From Flavobacteriales bacterium (GTDB taxonomy: Bacteria; Bacteroidota; Bacteroidia; Flavobacteriales_D; Crocinitomicaceae): a DNA stretch of 56,774 nt. The DNA lies in the NCBI GenBank assembly GCA_947454525.1, contig CANGJM010000020.1, forward strand, positions 1-56,774, written 5' to 3'. Positions 1 through 8,629 of the stretch are shown one piece after another. The notes beneath the pieces were generated by a model that was given only the letters and a program-made list of their open reading frames with translations, was not told the origin of the DNA and did not search any database. Position numbers and translations under genes: made by a program. Within the stretch, counting starts at the first letter, position 1. The number at the start of each line of letters is the position of its first letter.

Positions 1-67
1 TACTTCTATCGGAATGTTAACTCCTAATAAAGCACATTTACAGAATAAAATAAAACTTAAAACATGG

Positions 68-105
68 AAAAAAAAGAACCCTCTTCTTGTTATTGAAAAG
101 GGTTC
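68..105 (-). terminator. Terminator of the era-der operon
   Basis: On the minus strand a 7-bp stem (GAACCCT at 99-105 pairing with AGGGTTC at 76-82) is followed by eight T residues (68-75). It sits about 70 nt beyond the der stop codon. The rest of 1-174 holds no gene that I can support. Confidence 0.7.
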
Positions 106-174
106 ATTATCTTTGGTCTAACCAGTCAACCTTTTTTAGGATGATACAATCTAATAAACTTTAACGAATGTTTC

Positions 175-1485
175 TTATTTCTTTCTAAAGAAGATTTTCA
201 CAGGTACACCTTCGAAGTCAAATTTCTCTCTCAAGCGATTCTCAAAGAAACGTTTGTAGGAATCCGGAACGTATTGTGGTAAATTACAGAAGACCGCAAA
301 CGCTGGTGCGTGTGTGGGTAACATTTGAATGAACTTAATCTTGATGTACTTCCCTTTAACAGCTGGAGGAGGTGTTTGTGCAACAACCTCTAACATCACT
401 TCATTCAACTCATGGGTAGCAATTTTACGCGTACGGTTTTCGTTGACACGCATCGCTGTTTCCAAAGCTTTGTGAATGCGTTGCTTTGTAAGCGTAGAGG
501 TGAAAATAATTGGAACGTCATTAAACGGCGCTAGTTGCTCGCGTAAATTCGCTTCGTATTCCAACATGGTATTGTGGTCTTTTTCCACTAAATCCCATTT
601 GTTTACCAAAACAACGACTCCTTTTGAGTTCTTTTCAATCATGTAAAAAATACTCAAGTCTTGCTTTTGAAGTCCTTCTGAAGCATCCATCATAAACAAA
701 CAGACATCTGAGTTTTCAATGGTGCGAACAGAGCGCAAAACGGAATAATATTCAATATCTTCTGTAACCTTTGCTTTCTTGCGAATTCCAGCAGTATCGA
801 TTAACAAGAAGTCAAAACCAAAGGCTTTGTAACGAGTGTGAATCGAATCACGTGTTGTTCCTGAAATGTCTGTTACGATGTTTCTTTCTTGACCTGTAAA
901 CGCATTAATCATGGATGATTTCCCAACGTTTGGACGACCAACGATCGCAATTCTTGGTAAACTATCTTCTTCGCGGATCGATTCGTCTTCCTTGTTGAAA
1001 AACGTCACCAATTTATCCAAAATCTCTCCTGTTCCACTTCCGTTTGTTGCACTTAGGTCGAAAACCTCACCAAGTCCAAAGGAATAGAATTCAGAAGAAA
1101 GTCCAACGCGTTCTGTATTGTCCACTTTATTAGCGGCAATCATACACGGTTTTTTGCTTTTTCGAAGCAATTGCGCTACCGTTTCATCCATTTGCACGAC
1201 TCCTGTCATGACATCCACCATGAAAATAATCACGGTAGCCTCCTGAACGGCTAATTCAACTTGTTTACGGATTTCTCCTTCAAAGATGTCTTCTTTTACA
1301 GTTGCATATCCACCGGTATCGATGACAGAAAACTGGTATCCATTCCATTCTGATTTTCCGTAAATACGGTCTCTTGTTACGCCACTTACTTCTTTTACAA
1401 TGGCATCACGGGATTCCGTTAAGCGATTGAAAAGCGTTGACTTCCCAACATTTGGACGTCCAACGATTGCTACGATATTACTCAT
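175..1485 (-). CDS. der: GTPase Der (EngA), ribosome assembly
   Basis: Tandem-GTPase ribosome biogenesis factor acting on 50S subunit maturation. The 436-residue product starts with a first G domain (GRPNVGKS near residue 10, DTGG, NKVD) and carries a second one near residue 180 ([17 protein letters not shown]), followed by the C-terminal KH-like domain ending in a basic FFRKK tail. Length is normal for the family. It lies 23 nt downstream of era in the same direction, so the two ribosome-assembly GTPases are probably cotranscribed from the promoter before era and end at the hairpin at 68-105. Nothing is missing from the motifs. Confidence 0.97.
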   Translation of the reverse strand: MSNIVAIVGRPNVGKSTLFNRLTESRDAIVKEVSGVTRDRIYGKSEWNGYQFSVIDTGGYATVKEDIFEGEIRKQVELAVQEATVIIFMVDVMTGVVQMDETVAQLLRKSKKPCMIAANKVDNTERVGLSSEFYSFGLGEVFDLSATNGSGTGEILDKLVTFFNKEDESIREEDSLPRIAIVGRPNVGKSSMINAFTGQERNIVTDISGTTRDSIHTRYKAFGFDFLLIDTAGIRKKAKVTEDIEYYSVLRSVRTIENSDVCLFMMDASEGLQKQDLSIFYMIEKNSKGVVVLVNKWDLVEKDHNTMLEYEANLREQLAPFNDVPIIFTSTLTKQRIHKALETAMRVNENRTRKIATHELNEVMLEVVAQTPPPAVKGKYIKIKFIQMLPTHAPAFAVFCNLPQYVPDSYKRFFENRLREKFDFEGVPVKIFFRKK

Positions 1486-1508
1486 GTTTTTTTCTTAATT
1501 AAAGGATA

Positions 1509-2384
1509 TTAATATCCATACTTTTTTAGCTTGTCCGCTGATGTGCGCCAATCTTTGTCCACCTTCACGAAGTTCTCAAGGAATACTTTCTTATCGAGAA
1601 ATTTTTCCATGTCCTGACGTGCTGCACGTCCAATTCGCTGCAACATTTCACCACCTTTACCGATGATGATTCCTTTTTGTGAATCGCGTTCAACGATGAT
1701 GTGCGCTCGAATACGGGTAATTCCTTCCTCCTCTTTGAATTCTTCGATTTCAATTTGGGTACTGTATGGAATTTCCTTTTGACAGTGAATGAAGATTTTC
1801 TCACGGATGATTTCAGAGATAAAGAAACGCATCGGACGATCTGAAATTTCATCCTTCTCGTAATACGCTGGATTTTCAGGCATTAATTCAAGTATTTCCG
1901 CCCAAACATTGTCAATGTTAAAATTATGCAAGGCAGAAATTGGGAATATTTTCGCGTTTGGAAGTTGTTCCTTCCAGTAGCTCACGCGTTCTTCTAATTT
2001 CTCTTGGTATGATTTATCGATTTTATTGATCAAACACAAAACAGGAACCTCTAAACGTTTGATGCGCTCAAGGGTTTCTACGTGATTCATTTCATTTTCA
2101 ACCGTATCAGTAATGAATAACAATACATCCGCATCGCGAATGGAAGAATTCACATAGTCCATCATGTTTTCGTGCAACTTATATGCTGCATTCACCACAC
2201 CTGGAGTATCAGAGAAAACGATTTGGTAATCTTCATCGTTCACAATTCCTAAAATACGGTGACGCGTTGTTTGTGCTTTGGAGCTAATGATGGAAACTTT
2301 TTCTCCGACTAATTGATTCATCAACGTTGATTTCCCGACATTTGGGCTTCCTACGATGTTAACAAATCCTGATTTATGTGCCAT
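1509..2384 (-). CDS. era: GTPase Era, 16S rRNA maturation
   Basis: Essential GTPase that binds the 3' end of 16S rRNA during 30S assembly. The 291-residue protein has the G domain at the N terminus ([23 protein letters not shown]) and a C-terminal type II KH domain with GKGGEMLQRIG (about residues 240-250). The ATG at 2382-2384 is supported by a TATCTTTG box (2402-2409) 17 nt upstream on the same strand. First gene of the era-der operon. Confidence 0.97.
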   Translation of the reverse strand: MAHKSGFVNIVGSPNVGKSTLMNQLVGEKVSIISSKAQTTRHRILGIVNDEDYQIVFSDTPGVVNAAYKLHENMMDYVNSSIRDADVLLFITDTVENEMNHVETLERIKRLEVPVLCLINKIDKSYQEKLEERVSYWKEQLPNAKIFPISALHNFNIDNVWAEILELMPENPAYYEKDEISDRPMRFFISEIIREKIFIHCQKEIPYSTQIEIEEFKEEEGITRIRAHIIVERDSQKGIIIGKGGEMLQRIGRAARQDMEKFLDKKVFLENFVKVDKDWRTSADKLKKYGY

Positions 2385-2401
2385 TCTGCTTTAATTGAGT
2401 G

Positions 2402-2409
2402 CAAAGATA
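2402..2409 (-). promoter_or_regulatory. Promoter -7 box of era-der
   Basis: Reads TATCTTTG on the minus strand, an exact match to the Bacteroidota TAnnTTTG element, 17 nt before the era ATG. No clear TTTG -33 element is visible at the usual spacing. Confidence 0.6.
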
Positions 2410-2498
2410 CACGTTTTAAACGGGATACGGTAAAGGAAGATGCCATTAGCAAAGTCAGTAGGATACCAAACTTTGGAAAAATAAATTAAATTCGTTGC

Positions 2499-3800
2499 AT
2501 GAATACTCCAACAAAACCCCTTGACCGTAAAATAATCTTCCTCATTATTGTTGCAGCTCTCGGTTATTTCGTTGACATCTACGACCTCGTTCTGTTTGGA
2601 GTCGTGAAAGCGGAAAGCCTTGGTGACATTATGGTAAATGCGAGCGAACAATCCATTGCTGCAACGGGGAAATTCCTGTTCAACATGCAGATGTTGGGGA
2701 TGTTACTTGGTGGGATTCTCTGGGGAATTTTAGGCGACAAACGCGGACGATTGAAAGTGCTTTTTGGGTCCATCCTACTCTACTCGACGGCCAATTTACT
2801 GAATGCATTTGTCACGGATGTCCCGACGTATGCTGTTATCCGTGTGATTGCTGGAATCGGACTCGCCGGTGAACTCGGAGCTGGAATTACCTTGGTTTCA
2901 GAAATGATGTCCAAGGAAAAACGTGGGTACGGAACGATGATCATTGTCACGTTTGGTGCTTTAGGTGCTGTTGTTGCTTCCCTAGTTGGATCAGAGGGCG
3001 CGTGGATTGCGGCTGGAATTGAACGCGTATTCGGACTTGCGCTACACAATTGGCAGGTGGCGTATGTCGTGGGGGGATCAATGGGGATTTTGCTTTTGTT
3101 TTTGCGCATCGGTACTTTGGAGTCAACGTATTTTCAATCCATGCATAACAACAAAGGCATTCAAAAAGGAAATTTAAAATTGATTTTCTTTCAGCGTGAA
3201 AACCTCATCAAATACCTTCATTGTGTTGTGATCGGCATCCCAATTTGGTATGTCATTGGACTGTTGATTATGAATTCTAAAGACAATTTTGGACCATGGT
3301 TAGGTGTGTATGACATTTCGAATGGAAAAGCGGTGATGTACGCATACATTGGACTTTCCGTTGGAGATTTGATTTCCGGCATCTTGAGTCAAGTGTTAAA
3401 AAGCAGAAAGAAAGTCGTTCAGTTGTATTTAGGATTCTCCTTGGTATGCGTCCTGATTTTCTTATTTATGCACGACTACAACATTACCGATAACACCTAC
3501 TATTTCATGTGTTTCTTACTCGGAGCGGGAACCGGTTATTGGGCCATATTCGTCACGATTGCCGCCGAACAATTTGGAACCAACATTCGCTCAACCGCAG
3601 CCAATACGATACCGAACCTCGTTCGAGGATCTGTAAACATTGTGGTGCTGTTTTTTGGATTGCTCGTAAGCACCGGAATGAACGATGGATGGTCCGCATT
3701 GATTGTCGGTGTTCTTTTTATCTCGCTGGCGTTTTACAGCATTTCGCGACTAACAGAAACCTTCGGAAAAGACTTGAATTATTTCGACGAAACCTTGTAG
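2499..3800 (+). CDS. MFS transporter, 12-TM metabolite permease
   Basis: Major facilitator superfamily inner-membrane transporter of 433 residues with about 12 hydrophobic segments. The family signature between TM2 and TM3 is visible as GILGDKRGRLK (about residues 76-86), and the charged loop SKEKRG follows TM4. The overall pattern resembles metabolite:proton symporter-like MFS members, but substrate cannot be read from sequence. A TAAATTCG box (2487-2494) ends only 4 nt before the ATG, so the transcript could be leaderless. The 3' end overlaps the convergent kup gene by 22 bp. Confidence 0.85.
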   Translation: MNTPTKPLDRKIIFLIIVAALGYFVDIYDLVLFGVVKAESLGDIMVNASEQSIAATGKFLFNMQMLGMLLGGILWGILGDKRGRLKVLFGSILLYSTANLLNAFVTDVPTYAVIRVIAGIGLAGELGAGITLVSEMMSKEKRGYGTMIIVTFGALGAVVASLVGSEGAWIAAGIERVFGLALHNWQVAYVVGGSMGILLLFLRIGTLESTYFQSMHNNKGIQKGNLKLIFFQRENLIKYLHCVVIGIPIWYVIGLLIMNSKDNFGPWLGVYDISNGKAVMYAYIGLSVGDLISGILSQVLKSRKKVVQLYLGFSLVCVLIFLFMHDYNITDNTYYFMCFLLGAGTGYWAIFVTIAAEQFGTNIRSTAANTIPNLVRGSVNIVVLFFGLLVSTGMNDGWSALIVGVLFISLAFYSISRLTETFGKDLNYFDETL

Positions 3801-5761
3801 ATTTTCTGGGAATAATTTTCGAAGTCTTCGGTCATATCTTGATCCACTTGTTTGGTTACCGAAATCGGAATGAAGTCCACGTAAACATTTGTTTTATCCA
3901 AACCGAAGTCCTCAGCAGGTTTTAATCCTGTGGACTTTACAAAACGATACGCTTTCACGCATAAACGTTGGAAAGCAGTCAAGTGATTATCTGTGGAGAC
4001 ACGAGAGTTCAATACAATGAATTTAAAATCTACCTCTTCGATTTTTCCACGAATGGATGCGAACACACTTTCACCTGTGAACTCACCTTTTTCAATCATC
4101 TTGCAATAGATTTTACGCATCATGTATTCAATTCGGTGTTCTTCCTTGAATCCCAATTGCAAGCTGACATAGTAACATTTTTTATCGACGATCTCGTTTA
4201 CAGAGTAATGTACTCCCCAAGGTTCATTCAGAATGTCCAAGTGTAGGAACCAAATGATTCCTGCTTTACGCGGTTTCTTTTTAAACATGGAATGGAAAAC
4301 GGTTAAGTCTAGTTTATTTGGCGAATTACTGCGTGTTGGGAACACCAAGTTCGTCGCTTCATAAACGATTCCCGGATCTTCATTCACCGCTTCCAATAAA
4401 GGAATCACATTGCGCATTGGAACGTATTCCGTAATGTTCGAACGCAATTGTTTCGCTTTGTAATAAAGGTACAAGAGGATGAAAAACGTAATCGAAAGAA
4501 TCAGCGTAAACCATCCACCAGAAATAATTTTTCCGAGGTTTGATAATAAGAAGATGAACTCTATTGCTAAGAAAACCGAAAAGATGATTCCAGTCGCCAC
4601 GCGCCATCTTGGGTAACGAATGAACAACAACATCGCCATCAAGATGGACGTCATCACCATGTTCACGGTAATTGCCAGTCCGTAGGAATGTTCCATTTCG
4701 CTCGATTTTTTAAAGATCGCGATGACCAATAAACAACCAACCATGAGGAACCAGTTAATGAATGGAATGTAGATTTGTCCTTGGTGATCAGATGGATATT
4801 TCACACGTAGATTCGTCCATAATTTCAATTTAATGGCTTCATTCATCAAGGTAAAGACACCCGTAATCAATGCTTGCGAAGCAATAATCGTAGACATAGT
4901 CGCAATCACAACAGCAAATGGCATCATGTAACTTGGAACCATGGAATAGAATACCGTATTGGATCCAGTTAAATGAAATCCAGGTTTTAAACACAATGCA
5001 GCTTGACCCAAGTAATTCAGAACAAGTAGACCAGAAACGAAGCTCCAGCTTAAACGAATGTTTCCTTTCCCGCAGTGGCCAAGGTCAGAGTACAACGCTT
5101 CCGCTCCGGTGGTACACAAGAAAACGGAACCAAGAACTGCAAATCCACCATCCACGTTTGCGACAAGATTGTATGCCCAATAAGGATTCAATGCTTTAAG
5201 TACTTCCCAGTTGTCAGCAACGTTAATGAATCCGAGGTAACCCAAAAAGGCAAACCAAACAAGCATCACTGGACCAAACATTTTACCGATGGCAGCAGTT
5301 CCAAATTGTTGAATAACAAAGAGCATCACAATGATTCCAATGACAATCGGAATGACAGGCATATCTGGGAAGATGTTGTTGACTCCTTCCACAGCAGAAG
5401 AAATCGAAATTGCTGGGGTAATAAATCCATCTGCCATTAAGGTGGCACAACCAATTAAGGCAGGAATGATGATCCACTTGACATTTTTTTCTTTCAACAA
5501 GGCAAATAAAGCAAAAATCCCACCTTCACCTTTGTTATCGGCATTTAAGGCGAAGTGAATATATTTTACTGTTGCCAATAAGATCAAGGTCCAAATCACA
5601 CTTGACAAAGCTCCTAAAATAAATGGTTCGGAAATGTGTTTTCCACCACCCGTAATCGCTTGAAACACATATAATGGGGAGGTTCCGATGTCCCCAAAAA
5701 CGATTCCAAGGGTAATTAATAAACCGGCAAAACTAATTTTCTGAGTAGTAGCGTGTGTCAT
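3779..5761 (-). CDS. kup: Low-affinity potassium transporter Kup
   Basis: KUP/HAK/KT-family K+ uptake protein, 660 residues, normal length. The N-terminal membrane domain begins with the conserved GIVFGDIGTSPLYVF (about residues 18-33) and holds roughly 12 membrane segments up to residue 440; the hydrophilic C-terminal domain follows. It probably works as a K+/H+ symporter in the inner membrane. Monocistronic. Its tail overlaps the MFS gene tail and it is divergent from tRNA-Leu across about 150 nt. No ykkC, c-di-AMP or other riboswitch was recognised upstream. Confidence 0.95.
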   Translation of the reverse strand: MTHATTQKISFAGLLITLGIVFGDIGTSPLYVFQAITGGGKHISEPFILGALSSVIWTLILLATVKYIHFALNADNKGEGGIFALFALLKEKNVKWIIIPALIGCATLMADGFITPAISISSAVEGVNNIFPDMPVIPIVIGIIVMLFVIQQFGTAAIGKMFGPVMLVWFAFLGYLGFINVADNWEVLKALNPYWAYNLVANVDGGFAVLGSVFLCTTGAEALYSDLGHCGKGNIRLSWSFVSGLLVLNYLGQAALCLKPGFHLTGSNTVFYSMVPSYMMPFAVVIATMSTIIASQALITGVFTLMNEAIKLKLWTNLRVKYPSDHQGQIYIPFINWFLMVGCLLVIAIFKKSSEMEHSYGLAITVNMVMTSILMAMLLFIRYPRWRVATGIIFSVFLAIEFIFLLSNLGKIISGGWFTLILSITFFILLYLYYKAKQLRSNITEYVPMRNVIPLLEAVNEDPGIVYEATNLVFPTRSNSPNKLDLTVFHSMFKKKPRKAGIIWFLHLDILNEPWGVHYSVNEIVDKKCYYVSLQLGFKEEHRIEYMMRKIYCKMIEKGEFTGESVFASIRGKIEEVDFKFIVLNSRVSTDNHLTAFQRLCVKAYRFVKSTGLKPAEDFGLDKTNVYVDFIPISVTKQVDQDMTEDFENYSQKIYKVSSK

Positions 5762-5878
5762 TCGGGCAAATTTTCGGTGAAGTTAAGTGAAAAATATTCA
5801 CGTTAACATAACATGACCATAGGATTTTTACTTTTTTGAAGAAAGTTTTTTTTGAAGAATACCATTTAATAAAAAATG

Positions 5879-5886
5879 TATATTTG
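5879..5886 (+). promoter_or_regulatory. Promoter -7 box of tRNA-Leu
   Basis: TATATTTG, an exact TAnnTTTG match, 29 nt upstream of the mature tRNA 5' end. No convincing -33 TTTG lies 18-21 nt upstream. Confidence 0.55.
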
Positions 5887-5915
5887 CGAACGCTAATTTA
5901 GCTGTTCATACACAT

Positions 5916-5997
5916 GCCCACGTGGTGAAATTGGTAGACATGCCATCTTGAGGGGGTGGTGCCATTAGGTGTGCTGGTTCGAATCCAGTCGTGGGCA
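5916..5997 (+). tRNA. tRNA-Leu (GAG)
   Basis: 82-nt class II tRNA. The acceptor stem GCCCACG pairs with CGTGGGC at 5990-5996, discriminator A at 5997. The D arm contains GGTGAAATTGGTAGAC, the anticodon stem CCATC/GGTGG encloses loop TTGAGGG with anticodon GAG, a long variable arm follows, and the T loop reads GGTTCGAATCC. CCA is not encoded. A near-palindrome beginning in its 3' end extends downstream (see findings). Confidence 0.95.
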
Positions 5998-6150
5998 CTC
6001 TGATCAAAAGCACTTGTTCGTTAGAACCGGTGCTTTTTTATTTTTCATCGAGTCCATCCGCTCGCGGATGAGCGAGATGAAAAATAAAAAAGTACCGTCT
6101 GAGCGCAGCGAGGAAGTGCTTTTGATCCACTGCACGTCGCCCACAACTGG
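5985..6150. repeat. Near-palindrome with inverted tRNA-Leu 3' end
   Basis: Nested inverted arms share one centre near 6063-6067: tRNA 3' segment 5985-5996 against 6139-6150 (11 of 12 identical), 6002-6015 against 6114-6127 (14 of 14), 6028-6049 against 6076-6097 (22 pairs including one G:T) and 6055-6060 against 6065-6070 with loop CTCG. The left half contains the tRNA terminator; the right half is a diverged copy pointing back. A short open frame through this region is not a gene. Confidence 0.85.
6006..6039 (+). terminator. Terminator of tRNA-Leu
   Basis: AAAAGCAC (6006-6013) pairs with GTGCTTTT (6030-6037), followed by a T run. Embedded in the larger palindrome, which could form a competing structure. 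Confidence 0.65.
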
Positions 6151-6185
6151 TTCACCGACCGATAGGGAGGTAATCATATACTAAT

Positions 6186-6315
6186 GACTAGTGCTCAGTG
6201 CCTAGTGCCTAGTGCGTGACTAAAACGAATGCTTCTTTATTCTTCAAAGTTATTCATGAGCAAAGCGAATGAGACTAGTGCCTAGTGCTTAGTGCATGAG
6301 TAAAACGAATGCTTC
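6186..6315. repeat. Two copies of 7-bp array plus TAAAACGAATGCTTC
   Basis: Copy 1 (6186-6235) is GACTAGT, GCTCAGT, GCCTAGT, GCCTAGT, GCGTGAC followed by TAAAACGAATGCTTC. Copy 2 (6273-6315) is GACTAGT, GCCTAGT, GCTTAGT, GCATGAG followed by the same 15-mer. The 7-bp register is exact within each copy. Together with the palindrome this fills the gene-free stretch 5998-6383. Confidence 0.85.
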
Positions 6316-6359
6316 ACGATATTCTACCATCCATCAATCGCTTGAATCCAAAATCTCGC

Positions 6360-6367
6360 TATTTTTG
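6360..6367 (+). promoter_or_regulatory. Promoter -7 box of the DUF1573 gene
   Basis: TATTTTTG matches TAnnTTTG and lies 16 nt before the ATG at 6384. A TTG at 6342-6344 is closer than the usual -33 spacing. Confidence 0.5.
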
Positions 6368-6383
6368 AGAAAAATACTTTACG

Positions 6384-6896
6384 ATGAAACGCCTTACTAT
6401 TTTTATTCTTCCGCTTCTGGTTTTCTCTGCTTGTACGAATCAAGAAAGCGCAACAAAAAATGAAGAACCGAAAAGCATTGTTGCCACCGACGAAACCGTT
6501 CGTGAATTACGTGAATCTTTATCCGATGTTGAGAAAGAAGAGCAACGATTGGAACAGGAGGCTTTGGCAAACATGACGACAATGTCCTTCGATAAATTGA
6601 GTCACGATTATGGGAAGGTTCCAGCTGACAGTGACAACAAGACAATATTCAGGGTGACAAATACGGGGAAAAAGCCCTTGGTGATTGAAAAAGTATCCGC
6701 GAGTTGTGGTTGTACAACACCTTCGAAGCCAGAAAAGCCAATTCCTCCAGGAAAAAGTGACGAAATTGTGGTGGTATTTCATCCGAAGGAAACGCAACTT
6801 GGACAACAGAACAAAACGGTAACAGTGATGGCGAATACAAATCCCAAAATGGAGGTGTTAAACATTTCTGCGATGGTGAAGAAAAAGAAAAATTAA
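6384..6896 (+). CDS. DUF1573 lipoprotein
   Basis: 170-residue lipoprotein. The signal peptide ends in a lipobox (VFSAC, Cys about residue 16), then a charged linker, then a DUF1573 immunoglobulin-like domain (about residues 65-166) with the characteristic FxVTNTGKKPLVI and SCGCTTP motifs. Members are abundant in Bacteroidota, often in the periplasm or at the surface; biochemical function is unknown. It is followed 17 nt later by the MBL hydrolase gene and may share its transcript. Confidence 0.85.
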   Translation: MKRLTIFILPLLVFSACTNQESATKNEEPKSIVATDETVRELRESLSDVEKEEQRLEQEALANMTTMSFDKLSHDYGKVPADSDNKTIFRVTNTGKKPLVIEKVSASCGCTTPSKPEKPIPPGKSDEIVVVFHPKETQLGQQNKTVTVMANTNPKMEVLNISAMVKKKKN

Positions 6897-6913
6897 CGAT
6901 AGGTAAAGGACAC

Positions 6914-7765
6914 ATGAAATTACACGTATTAAACACTGGATTTTTTAAACTCGATGGTGGCGCCATGTTTGGAGTCGTGCCGAAAACGCTTTGGCAAAAA
7001 ACGAATCCAGCTGATGAAAACAACATGTGCTCTTGGGCCATGCGCTCGTTGCTGATCGAAGATGGAAACAGATTGATTTTGGTGGATACTGGAATTGGGG
7101 ACAAGCAAAGTGAAAAGTTCTTCTCGCACTATTTCATGTATGGCAATGATTCCTTGCATGGCAATTTAGCCAAACTTGGATTCCACGCAAACGATATTAC
7201 CGATGTTTTCTTGACGCACTTGCACTTCGATCATTGTGGTGGTGCAGTTGCTTGGAACGATTCCAAAACAGGATACCGCACCGTTTTCCCGAATGCCAAG
7301 TATTGGAGCACAGAGAACCATTGGAATTGGGCCGTGGAACCGAATGCACGTGAAAAAGCATCGTTTTTAGCGGAGAATATTCTTCCGATTCAAGAAAGTG
7401 GACAATTGCATTTCGTCGATCGTGTCGGAGATTTCACCACAAATGCACTACCCGGAATGGATGTCCTGTTTGTCGATGGACACACCGAAAGCATGATGAT
7501 TCCACACATTCAGTATAAAGGAAAAACGATTGTCTTCATGGCGGACTTGCTTCCGAGTACCGGACACATCCCCCTACCCTATGTGATGGGCTACGATACG
7601 CGTCCATTGTTGACCTTGGATGAAAAGGCGAAGTTCTTGCAGCATGCAGCAGCAAACGAATTTGTATTGTTCTTAGAACACGACTCCGTGAACGAATGTT
7701 GCACCCTGATTGAAACCGATAAAGGCATTCGATTGGGCGAATCATTCTCTTTCAACGCGTTGTAG
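6914..7765 (+). CDS. MBL-fold metallo-hydrolase
   Basis: 283-residue metallo-beta-lactamase-fold hydrolase. The zinc-binding motif HLHFDH covers residues 102-107, with later ligands in DGHTE and in FLEHD near the C terminus. No signal peptide, so cytoplasmic. The fold covers lactonases and thioesterases; the substrate cannot be assigned. Its stop codon is followed one base later by the ATG of a hotdog thioesterase, so the two are almost certainly cotranslated and may act in one acyl-CoA or lactone pathway (inference). Confidence 0.85.
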   Translation: MKLHVLNTGFFKLDGGAMFGVVPKTLWQKTNPADENNMCSWAMRSLLIEDGNRLILVDTGIGDKQSEKFFSHYFMYGNDSLHGNLAKLGFHANDITDVFLTHLHFDHCGGAVAWNDSKTGYRTVFPNAKYWSTENHWNWAVEPNAREKASFLAENILPIQESGQLHFVDRVGDFTTNALPGMDVLFVDGHTESMMIPHIQYKGKTIVFMADLLPSTGHIPLPYVMGYDTRPLLTLDEKAKFLQHAAANEFVLFLEHDSVNECCTLIETDKGIRLGESFSFNAL

Positions 7766-7766
7766 G

Positions 7767-8174
7767 ATGAAGACTCCGAGAGAAATTGTAGAAACGATGA
7801 TGGCGCATGATGCGTTTAGCCAGTTATTGGGAATGGAACTCCTTTCCATCGAGAAAGGATCTTGTGTCCTGCGTTGCGAAGTAACAAATTCCATGACCAA
7901 CGGATTCGGGATTGCCCACGGAGGCATCACGTATTCCCTCGCTGATTCAGCATTGGCATTTGCGTCAAATGCGCATGGCGTGCATTGCTTCAGTGTGGAC
8001 ACAAACATTGCGCACTTGAAAAAAGTGAAATTAGGCGATGTATTAACGGCTAGCTGTACAGAGTCCCACCGCGGAAAACGCACGGGTGTTTATGTGGTAG
8101 ATATTCAAAATCAGGAAGGTATGCGTGTTGCTTATTTTCGCGGAACCGTTTTCATCAGTTCAGAAGTCTGGTAA
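7767..8174 (+). CDS. PaaI-like hotdog thioesterase
   Basis: 135-residue hotdog-fold protein of the PaaI/acyl-CoA thioesterase family. The helix motif FGIAHGGITYSLAD (about residues 46-59) is the canonical HGG active-site region, and the later segment on the central strand reads KLGDVLTASC. An in-frame ATG further upstream (7710) would run far into the MBL gene and lacks homology, so the ATG at 7767, immediately after the upstream stop, is chosen. PaaI proteins hydrolyse aromatic acyl-CoAs in phenylacetate degradation, but no paa genes are nearby, so the substrate is open. Confidence 0.88.
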   Translation: MKTPREIVETMMAHDAFSQLLGMELLSIEKGSCVLRCEVTNSMTNGFGIAHGGITYSLADSALAFASNAHGVHCFSVDTNIAHLKKVKLGDVLTASCTESHRGKRTGVYVVDIQNQEGMRVAYFRGTVFISSEVW

Positions 8175-8209
8175 ATTCGAATTATTTTGATTTTTTTTCA
8201 GCATAACTA

Positions 8210-8239
8210 TTGTATTTCTGTAAAAAAGTCGTACTTTTG
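8210..8239 (+). promoter_or_regulatory. Promoter of tRNA-Asp
   Basis: TTG (8210-8212), 19-nt spacer, TACTTTTG (8232-8239): a good Bacteroidota housekeeping promoter 69 nt before the mature tRNA. Confidence 0.75.
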
Positions 8240-8308
8240 TATCCGCTTTAACGAAAGCATTACACAATTCTGAAGCAACTGTTGTTGCTCACGCAAGTGA
8301 AAGAAATT

Positions 8309-8382
8309 GGTTTGGTAGTTCAGTTGGTTAGAATACCTGCCTGTCACGCAGGGGGTCGCGGGTTCGAGTCCCGTCCAGACCG
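8309..8382 (+). tRNA. tRNA-Asp (GTC)
   Basis: 74-nt tRNA. Acceptor GGTTTGG pairs with CCAGACC (one G:T), discriminator G at 8382. Anticodon stem CCTGC/GCAGG encloses CTGTCAC with anticodon GTC; T loop region GGGTTCGAGTCCC. CCA is not encoded. Confidence 0.96.
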
Positions 8383-8430
8383 CTTAATTTATCGTTAAAG
8401 ACACGTCCTATATGGCTGTAGGAAATAGAG

Positions 8431-8471
8431 ACCCTCGAGATGTATCAACTATCTTGAGGGTTTTGTTTTTT
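8431..8471 (+). terminator. Terminator after tRNA-Asp, copy 1
   Basis: CCCTCGAGAT (8432-8441) pairs with ATCTTGAGGG (8451-8460) with one G:T, followed by TTTTGTTTTTT. Confidence 0.8.
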
Positions 8472-8588
8472 AGGGACTTTTTATTTCTAATGATTCAAGG
8501 GACAACAAAGGGGACAACAAATCATCATTTGATCACACTAAAAAATTAAAAAATAAGATACGTCCTTCATAAATATAGGAAATAGAGA

Positions 8589-8629
8589 ACCCTCGAGATG
8601 TATCAAATATCTTGAGGGTTTTGTTTTTT
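8589..8629 (+). terminator. Terminator after tRNA-Asp, copy 2
   Basis: Same stem and tail as copy 1, differing by one loop base (8590-8599 with 8609-8618). No transcript unit starts between the two copies. Confidence 0.75.

Noticed and set aside
5969..6184. 71-residue open frame across the tRNA-Leu end and palindrome
   Set aside because: It reads through the tRNA 3' end and the inverted repeat and has no protein-like composition; the sequence is explained by the palindrome.
6001..6315. CRISPR-like array
   Set aside because: The repeats are 7 bp or inverted, with no spacer-repeat pattern, and no cas genes are present.
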